Shown here one piece after another: positions 14,123 to 19,705 of a stretch of DNA of 19,705 nt. Below the pieces are notes generated by a model. It did not search any database. It was not told the DNA's origin and worked only from the letters and a program-made list of their open reading frames with translations. Numbering within the stretch: the first letter of the stretch is position 1; each line of letters opens with the position of its first letter. The stretch covers positions 1-19,705 of the forward strand of contig CAZPQA010000059.1 of assembly GCA_964588535.1 (NCBI GenBank). The letters are read 5' to 3'. This DNA comes from NaphS2 sp964588535. Its GTDB lineage: Bacteria; Desulfobacterota; DSM-4660; Desulfatiglandales; Desulfatiglandaceae. The position numbers and the translations under genes are program-made.

Positions 14123-17100
14123 TATTTGATATCTCGATGGTAGCTCTGAAGGGATTTTACCTGCCCATGGCCCCGCTGTTTGGCTGCGATTCCCCGCGCG
14201 GCGGCCAGTGCGGCGGCAAGGGTCGTAATATAGGGAATCTTGAATTTGATGGCGTTTTTTCGGATGTACGAATCGTCATGCTTGCTCAATTTTCCGCTGG
14301 GAGTGTTAATCACTAACTGAATTTCATTGTTCTTGATGGCATCAACAATATTGGGCCGACCTTCGTGCATCTTCAGGATAAGCCTGGATTCAATGCCGCA
14401 CTCCTTCAAAAACCCGTGGGTGCCGCTGGTGGCGATGATTTCAAAACCCAGCTGGTGCAGCTGCCGGGCCACTTCCCCCACGGCCGGTTTGTCCGCCTCC
14501 GATACAGTCAGCAGAACGGCTCCTTGGTCCGGCAGGACCAATTGGGTGGCTTCCTGTGCTTTGTAATAGGCCAGGCCAAAGGAGTCCGCCATGCCCAGCA
14601 CTTCCCCGGTGGATCGCATCTCAGGACCCAGAAGCGGATCCACCTCCGGGAACATGTTAAAGGGAAAGACCGCTTCCTTGACCCCGTAGTGGGGGATGTT
14701 TTTGGGTTTGATGTCCAGGTCCGCCAGTTTCTTTCCCAGCATGAGCTGGGTGGCAATCCGTGCCATGGAAATGTTGCATACCTTGGAGACCAGCGGAACC
14801 GTTCTGGATGCCCGCGGGTTGGCCTCAATAATATAGACCGTATCGTCGGCGATGGCATACTGGATGTTCATCAGTCCCACCACATTGAGTTCAATGGCGA
14901 TTCTTCGGGTATAGTCATAAATGGTATCCAGGTGCTTGGCCGCGATGCTGATGGGCGGTATCACACAGGCGGAATCCCCCGAATGGATGCCCGCCAGTTC
15001 GATATGCTCCATGACCGCCGGAACATAAGCGTCCGTGCCATCACTGATGGCATCGGCCTCGGCTTCGATGGCATTTTCCAGGAATTTGTCGATGAGAATG
15101 GGCCGTTCAGGACTCACATCAACGGCGGCAGCCACGTAGTGCTTGAGCATTTCCTCATCGTGAACCACCTCCATGCCTCGGCCTCCCAGCACGTAGGACG
15201 GTCTGACCATAAGGGGATAACCGATCCGGCCCGCAATTTCCAGGGCTTGTTCCATGGTGCTGGCCATACCGGATTCCGGCTGAGGTATGCCGAGTTTGCG
15301 CATCATGATTCTGAACCGGTCTCGGTCTTCCGCAAGATCGATGGTTTCAGGGGCGGTCCCGATAATTTTAACCCCTGCTTTGGCCAGTTCAGTGGCAATG
15401 TTCAATGGTGTCTGGCCTCCGAACTGAACAATCACCCCTTCCGGCTTTTCTTTTTCATAAATGCTGAGCACATCTTCCACGGTCAGGGGTTCAAAGTAGA
15501 GTTTGTCGGAAGTATCGTAGTCCGTGGATACGGTTTCTGGGTTGCAGTTGACCATGATCGATTCGAACCCTTCGTCCTTAATGGAAAAAGCGGCATGGAC
15601 GCAGCAATAATCAAATTCGATGCCCTGCCCGATCCTGTTTGGACCGCCCCCCAGCACCATGATCTTTTGTCGGTCGCTGGAATCCACCTGATCCGGGGCG
15701 TTGTAGGTTGAAAAGTAATAGGCCGCATTTTCAACGCCGCTGACGGGGACCGGTTCCCAGCCCTCCACCACCTCCAGACCGATCCGCTTCTCCCGGATCT
15801 CTTTTTCAGAGACCGCCAGAATTTGAGACAGATATCGATCCGAAAAACCGTCCTTTTTGGCCTGTATCAGAAGCGCATCCAGCAGGTTTTTCCCTTTATG
15901 GGCCAGGATTTTTTCCTCCAATGCCACCAGTTCTTTCATTTGCTCAATAAACCATTGCTTGATGTGGGTCTTCTGGTGAAGCTCCTCCACACTGGCCCCT
16001 TTTCTCAGGGCTTCATACATGATAAATTGGCGCTCACTGGTGGCTTCGGACAGAAGGTCCATAAGGTCTTCCAGGGATTTTTCGTTGAAATCCTTGGCAA
16101 AGCCCAGCCCGTAGCGGTCGTTTTCCAGGGATCGGATGGCTTTCTGAAAAGCCTCCTTGTAGTTCTTGCCGATGCTCATGACTTCACCCACGGCGCGCAT
16201 CTGGGTCCCCAGTTTGTCCTCGGAACCTGCAAATTTTTCAAAGGCCCACCGGGCGAATTTCACCACCACGTAATCTCCCCATGGGGTATATTTTTCCAGG
16301 GTTCCTTCACGCCAGTAAGGGATTTCATCCAGGGTCAGGCCGCCTGCCAGCAGGGCGGACACCAGGGCGATGGGGAAACCGGTGGCCTTTGAAGCAAGGG
16401 CGGAAGATCGACTGGTCCTCGGGTTGATCTCGATGACCACCACACGTCCGGTTTTGGGATCGTGAGCGAATTGAACGTTGGTGCCGCCGATCACCTTGAT
16501 GGCATCCACAATATCATAGGAGTATTTCTGCAGTTTCTTCTGAAGTTCCGGAGAAATGGTCAGCATGGGGGCCGTACAGTAGGAATCGCCGGTGTGCACG
16601 CCCATGGCATCCACATTTTCGATAAAACAGACCGTGATCTTCTGGTCTTTGGCGTCGCGGACCACTTCAAGTTCAAGCTCTTCCCAACCCAGCACCGATT
16701 CTTCCACCAGAATCTGGTCCACAAAACTGGCGGAAATGCCTCGGGCGGCGATGAGTCGAAGCTCTTCCACGTTGTAAACCAAGCCGCCGCCCGTGCCGCC
16801 CATGGTGTAGGCGGGTCGGATGACCACGGGATAGCCCAGCTTGTCGGCGATTTTTTCCGCTTCTTCAACGCTGAAAGCGGGCTCGCTCTTGCACATTTCA
16901 ATGCCCAGTTTGTCCATGGTGGCTTTGAAGGCGATGCGATCTTCCCCCCGTTTAATGGCATCCACCTCAACCCCGATGATCTTGACGCCATATTTGTCCA
17001 AAACACCTGCTTCCGCCAGTGCCGAGGAAAGATTGAGGCCTGTCTGACCGCCAAGATTGGGGAGCAGTGCATCCGGTCGCTCCTTTTCAATGATCTCGGC

Positions 17101-17322
17101 CATAGTTTCTACATTGAGGGCCTCAATGTAGGTGGCTTCCGCCATGCCCGGGTCCGTCATAATGGTGGCGGGGTTTGAATTGGCCAGAACGATTTCATAG
17201 CCCAGTTTCCGAAGGGCCTTGCAGGCCTGGGTTCCGGAATAGTCAAATTCACAGGCTTGTCCGATGATGATGGGTCCGGAACTGATGATCATTACTTTGT
17301 TGATGTCGTCACGCTTCGGCAT
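14122..17322 (-). CDS. carB: Carbamoyl phosphate synthase large subunit
   Basis: This 1066-residue subunit makes carbamoyl phosphate from bicarbonate, ATP and ammonia delivered by CarA, for pyrimidines and arginine. It shows the internal duplication of the family. The first synthetase half opens with SSGPIIIGQACEFDYSGTQACKAL and the second with GGGPNRIGQGIEFDYCCVHAAFS, each with an ATP-grasp domain (VVIRPAYTMGGTGGGLVYN and MVRPSYVLGGRGMEVV). The C-terminal MGS-like allosteric domain (about 930-1050) contains TSGTHGFLKECGI and INTPSG. Start ATG 17322 has AAAGGAG upstream. carA is not in the window. No frameshift or missing motif was seen. A PurF-like gene follows on the same strand after a palindromic repeat. 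Confidence 0.98.
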   Translation of the reverse strand: MPKRDDINKVMIISSGPIIIGQACEFDYSGTQACKALRKLGYEIVLANSNPATIMTDPGMAEATYIEALNVETMAEIIEKERPDALLPNLGGQTGLNLSSALAEAGVLDKYGVKIIGVEVDAIKRGEDRIAFKATMDKLGIEMCKSEPAFSVEEAEKIADKLGYPVVIRPAYTMGGTGGGLVYNVEELRLIAARGISASFVDQILVEESVLGWEELELEVVRDAKDQKITVCFIENVDAMGVHTGDSYCTAPMLTISPELQKKLQKYSYDIVDAIKVIGGTNVQFAHDPKTGRVVVIEINPRTSRSSALASKATGFPIALVSALLAGGLTLDEIPYWREGTLEKYTPWGDYVVVKFARWAFEKFAGSEDKLGTQMRAVGEVMSIGKNYKEAFQKAIRSLENDRYGLGFAKDFNEKSLEDLMDLLSEATSERQFIMYEALRKGASVEELHQKTHIKQWFIEQMKELVALEEKILAHKGKNLLDALLIQAKKDGFSDRYLSQILAVSEKEIREKRIGLEVVEGWEPVPVSGVENAAYYFSTYNAPDQVDSSDRQKIMVLGGGPNRIGQGIEFDYCCVHAAFSIKDEGFESIMVNCNPETVSTDYDTSDKLYFEPLTVEDVLSIYEKEKPEGVIVQFGGQTPLNIATELAKAGVKIIGTAPETIDLAEDRDRFRIMMRKLGIPQPESGMASTMEQALEIAGRIGYPLMVRPSYVLGGRGMEVVHDEEMLKHYVAAAVDVSPERPILIDKFLENAIEAEADAISDGTDAYVPAVMEHIELAGIHSGDSACVIPPISIAAKHLDTIYDYTRRIAIELNVVGLMNIQYAIADDTVYIIEANPRASRTVPLVSKVCNISMARIATQLMLGKKLADLDIKPKNIPHYGVKEAVFPFNMFPEVDPLLGPEMRSTGEVLGMADSFGLAYYKAQEATQLVLPDQGAVLLTVSEADKPAVGEVARQLHQLGFEIIATSGTHGFLKECGIESRLILKMHEGRPNIVDAIKNNEIQLVINTPSGKLSKHDDSYIRKNAIKFKIPYITTLAAALAAARGIAAKQRGHGQVKSLQSYHRDIK

Positions 17323-17449
17323 GCGGTGCTCCTTTGTTTAGTCTGTGGGTTGGTTCTGATTTCGACGCACGGGCGTGAAATTTGAAACGGTCCCTGGATG
17401 TTCTTTCAAAAGATCGGAGGTTTCATTTTAGCTGAAATTGAGTTGCCGG

Positions 17450-17479
17450 ATATTAGATAAAATGGAACCGTCATGTCAA
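17450..17479 (-). promoter_or_regulatory. Promoter of carB
   Basis: On the minus strand a perfect TTGACA (17474-17479) and TAATAT (17450-17455) are separated by 18 bases. Transcription would start near 17442, leaving a leader of about 120 nt. I saw no attenuator hairpin or U-tract in that leader. The rest of the 298-bp gap to the divergent gene at 17621 holds no gene. Confidence 0.6.
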
Positions 17480-17620
17480 GTTGAAAACCATTCCTTCAAT
17501 ATGGGCAACAGGCAGGGACTTTTCTTTCGAAATAAAATGAGGTACACTTTCCCCCAGTGCTGAACGCTCAACCGTTACATAATAATCTCACCTGGGAAAT
17601 TGAACAAAGAGGATAAAAAA

Positions 17621-18973
17621 ATGGATGAATACCTCCTGAAACAAATGCACGCCGAAGCAAAAGCCATATTCAGGGAGTCATTGCGCCCCGTGAACCCCTT
17701 TGGTGCTGTTAAAAACTTTGTACGGGTTAAAAATGACCAGCTCGTCCTTGGAAAGGACGGGGAAGACCAGAGCGCCCTTGACCTGAAACAATTCGATCGA
17801 ATCTCTCTCGTGGGTGGGGGGAAAGCCACCGCACCCATGGCCAAAGCCATGGAAGCGCTTCTGGGCGAGAGGATCCGGACGGGAATGATCAATGTGAAAT
17901 ATGGGTTCACGGAAGAACTGCGGGTGACCCGAACCGTTGAAGCCAGTCATCCGCTGCCCGATGAAAACGGGGTCAAAGGAACTGCGGCCATTATGAATTT
18001 CCTGGCAAAAGCAAATGACAAAGACCTCATCATTTCACTCATATCCGGCGGCGGGTCCGCATTGCTCTGCCAGCCCGCTCAGGGAATTACCCTCGGAGAG
18101 AAACAGACCTTAACCAGCATGCTGCTCGATTGCGGGGCCAGCATCGACGAAATCAATGCCGTGCGAAAACATATATCCGCCGCCAAGGGAGGACAGATGG
18201 CCCGCGCCGCTTTTCCGGCCACCGTGGTCAACCTGATGCTCTCTGATGTGGTGGGGGATAAAATGGACGTCATTGCTTCAGGCCCTTTTGTGCCCGATTC
18301 TTCCACCTTTGAAGACGCTTTGGGCATTTTAAGAAAATATGACTTGAAAGATGTTCCCGAAAGTATTGTTCGGTGCCTCGAAGATGGTGCAGCAGGACGA
18401 ATACCCGATACCCCCAAAGAGGGTGATCCGGTTTTTCTGGGTGTATCCAACATCATTGTGGGCAGCAATATCCTGGCCCTTGAAGCGGCGGAGAAAAAAG
18501 CTAAAGCGCTTGGGTATGACACCCTGATCCTTTCATCACTGATCGAGGGGGAGACCCGGGACGTGGCCCGGGTCCATTGTGCCATCGCGCAAGAGATATG
18601 CCGGAGCGGGAGGCCCACCCAAAAACCCGCCTGTATTATTTCAGGGGGAGAAACCACCGTGACCATTCGGGGCAATGGGCTGGGAGGCAGGAACCAGGAA
18701 TTTTGTCTTGCATCAGCCGTGGAAATCGCCGGGCTTCCCGACAGAGTGGTTGTGTTAAGTGGGGGAACCGACGGCAACGACGGCCCGACGGACGCGGCGG
18801 GAGCCCTGGTGGACCCCTATACGGTTGAACGGGGGAGAAAAGCGGGGTTGTCGGCCGTTGATTTCTTAAACAACAATGATGCCTACCACTTTTTCGAAAA
18901 AACCGGAGATCTTCTCATGACAGGCCCCACCAACACCAATGTTATGGACGTGAGACTCCTTTTAGTTCGTTAA
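17621..18973 (+). CDS. gckA: Glycerate 2-kinase, MOFRL family
   Basis: This 450-residue cytoplasmic kinase phosphorylates D-glycerate to 2-phosphoglycerate with ATP. Family signatures are SLVGGGKATAPMAKA (about 62-76), EASHPLPDENG (108-117), ISGGGSALLCQPAQG (141-155), AVRKHISAAKGGQMA (180-194), LSDVVGD (207-213) and the C-terminal MOFRL block SGGTDGNDGPTDAAGALVD. All expected blocks are present and the length is normal. ATG 17621 follows AGAGGAT; an in-frame TTG at 17600 is less likely. It is divergent from carB, and its stop overlaps the stop of the convergent glycosyltransferase by four bases (TTAA). The symbol follows the glycerate kinase class; garK is another name used for the family. 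Confidence 0.92.
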   Translation: MDEYLLKQMHAEAKAIFRESLRPVNPFGAVKNFVRVKNDQLVLGKDGEDQSALDLKQFDRISLVGGGKATAPMAKAMEALLGERIRTGMINVKYGFTEELRVTRTVEASHPLPDENGVKGTAAIMNFLAKANDKDLIISLISGGGSALLCQPAQGITLGEKQTLTSMLLDCGASIDEINAVRKHISAAKGGQMARAAFPATVVNLMLSDVVGDKMDVIASGPFVPDSSTFEDALGILRKYDLKDVPESIVRCLEDGAAGRIPDTPKEGDPVFLGVSNIIVGSNILALEAAEKKAKALGYDTLILSSLIEGETRDVARVHCAIAQEICRSGRPTQKPACIISGGETTVTIRGNGLGGRNQEFCLASAVEIAGLPDRVVVLSGGTDGNDGPTDAAGALVDPYTVERGRKAGLSAVDFLNNNDAYHFFEKTGDLLMTGPTNTNVMDVRLLLVR

Positions 18974-19705
18974 CCATGCCGCTCATTCCACCGTTGAATG
19001 AGGTAGGGTTTTGCTGTCTCAAAGGTGGCGCAGTCGTCCTCAATGGCCTCTTCCGCCTGCTGCATGGACATTTTTTCCGTTCTGATGACAAAGGAAAGGG
19101 TGCGCCCGAAATAGAGGGGGATCAGGGAATCCATGGTGGCATCCTCGTCAATGCCCACCTCCCCGTATGAAGCGGCCACATCGAAGAGCAACCGGGCCCA
19201 CAAATCAGTGGGAAAACTGAACTCCTGTTGTCTCATGTCCTTGATCTCCAGGAGTTTTTTGTAAACATCCGGTGTGAGGATCCGTTCCCATATGTCACTG
19301 TATTGATCAAAGCCTGCATGAAACTGGTCGAGCAGGTTTTCCCGGTTTACGGAAACTTCAGGGGGCATTTCCGTTTCGCCCAGACCGAACCCGTAAATGG
19401 CGGTGGGTCGGCTGTACTTTACCTTGAGCCAGTAGGGCGCAAACTCTTTCATCAAAGAAAAAATGGTTCCCACCACCTGCCTGAACATGGGTCCCAGGTC
19501 GCTTCCGGGATCTTTGGTGCGGTGAATTTTGGGTCTTCCCATGAAAGCCTGGCAGATTTGGGCCTTATTGTTCATGGCGAGTGTTGTCATCCAGATATCG
19601 ATTCCGAAATTGGCCACCGCCTCGCTCCATGTCTTGCTTTCAAGATACAATGGCGCCAGTTCTCCGCTGAACCCGAAATCCCCACCAATGGGTTGACGGA
19701 CCCGT
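18970..19705 (-). CDS. GT-A glycosyltransferase, C-terminal part (mannosyl-/glucosyl-glycerate synthase-like)
   Basis: About 244 codons of a leftward gene whose 5' end is outside the window. The visible part begins RVRQPIGGDFGFSGELAPLYL and continues ANFGIDIWMTTLAMNNKAQICQAFMG and HRTKDPGSDLGPMFRQVVGTIFSLM. The QPxGG(D/E) acceptor-side segment followed by a (F/W)GID block is reminiscent of mannosylglycerate synthase (GT78) and related GT2-like enzymes that transfer a sugar from GDP- or UDP-sugar to D-glycerate. The C-terminal 130 residues are helical. The DxD metal site would lie in the missing part. The nearby glycerate kinase supports a link to glycerate but the acceptor is an inference; a general GT2-family glycosyltransferase is the safe call. 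Confidence 0.65.
   Translation of the reverse strand, partial: RVRQPIGGDFGFSGELAPLYLESKTWSEAVANFGIDIWMTTLAMNNKAQICQAFMGRPKIHRTKDPGSDLGPMFRQVVGTIFSLMKEFAPYWLKVKYSRPTAIYGFGLGETEMPPEVSVNRENLLDQFHAGFDQYSDIWERILTPDVYKKLLEIKDMRQQEFSFPTDLWARLLFDVAASYGEVGIDEDATMDSLIPLYFGRTLSFVIRTEKMSMQQAEEAIEDDCATFETAKPYLIQRWNERHG

Noticed and set aside
14365..15711. A 448-codon open frame on the plus strand inside carB, and similar long antisense frames at 15823-16392 and 16462-17178
   Set aside because: They lie opposite the well-conserved carB frame, have no ribosome binding sites and no recognisable domains; they are by-products of the third-position bias of carB.
17323..17441. Riboswitch or attenuator in the carB leader
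   Set aside because: No stable hairpin with a U-tract and no recognised aptamer pattern was found by eye.

Overview
The window looks like a chromosomal segment of a Gram-negative anaerobe, most likely a sulfate-reducer-type member of the Desulfobacterota (former Deltaproteobacteria). This placement is an inference from gene content. The indicators are a stand-alone AmrS radical SAM enzyme, a MOFRL-type glycerate 2-kinase, a GlcD-like flavoprotein, a DUF1566/Lcl-type surface protein, and two outer-membrane lipoproteins with canonical lipoboxes. No CRISPR array, insertion sequence, integrase, phage gene or reverse transcriptase was seen.

Left part, 1-6.9 kb, is an accessory region. It holds the 5' end of an exported beta-propeller-like protein, an alpha/beta hydrolase, a chagasin-type (I42) lipoprotein inhibitor, and a class II Fic AMPylase whose start codon lies inside a 24-bp palindrome (probable autoregulatory operator). 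Next come an unrecognised 103-aa protein, a VapB-like antitoxin, and a PIN ribonuclease fused in frame, through a signal-peptide-like membrane segment, to an exported domain and a C-terminal DUF1566/Lcl lectin-like domain. An AT-rich lipoprotein and about 520 bp of non-coding DNA follow.

Middle part, 6.9-9.0 kb, is core. tRNA-Arg(TCG) and tRNA-Lys(CTT) are transcribed leftward with their own promoter and terminator. They diverge from rplM-rpsI, which is followed by a clear terminator and then truA. A 53-aa conserved-looking small gene meets truA tail to tail with overlapping stop codons.

Right part, 9.2-19.7 kb, is metabolic. A SAM methyltransferase and amrS form a leftward pair. A FAD-linked oxidase overlaps, tail to tail by 41 bp, a PurF-like protein that keeps the phosphoribosyltransferase motif but has lost every glutaminase catalytic element I could check. 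That gene lies downstream of carB, separated by a 74-bp GTAGGGG-ended palindrome that begins at the carB stop codon. Divergent from carB is a glycerate 2-kinase. It converges, again with overlapping stops, on a truncated GT-A glycosyltransferase resembling mannosyl-/glucosyl-glycerate synthases; both enzymes may use D-glycerate.

The most interesting items are the PIN-membrane-DUF1566 fusion, whose last domain has a DGR-like codon pattern, and the glutaminase-dead PurF paralogue next to carB.
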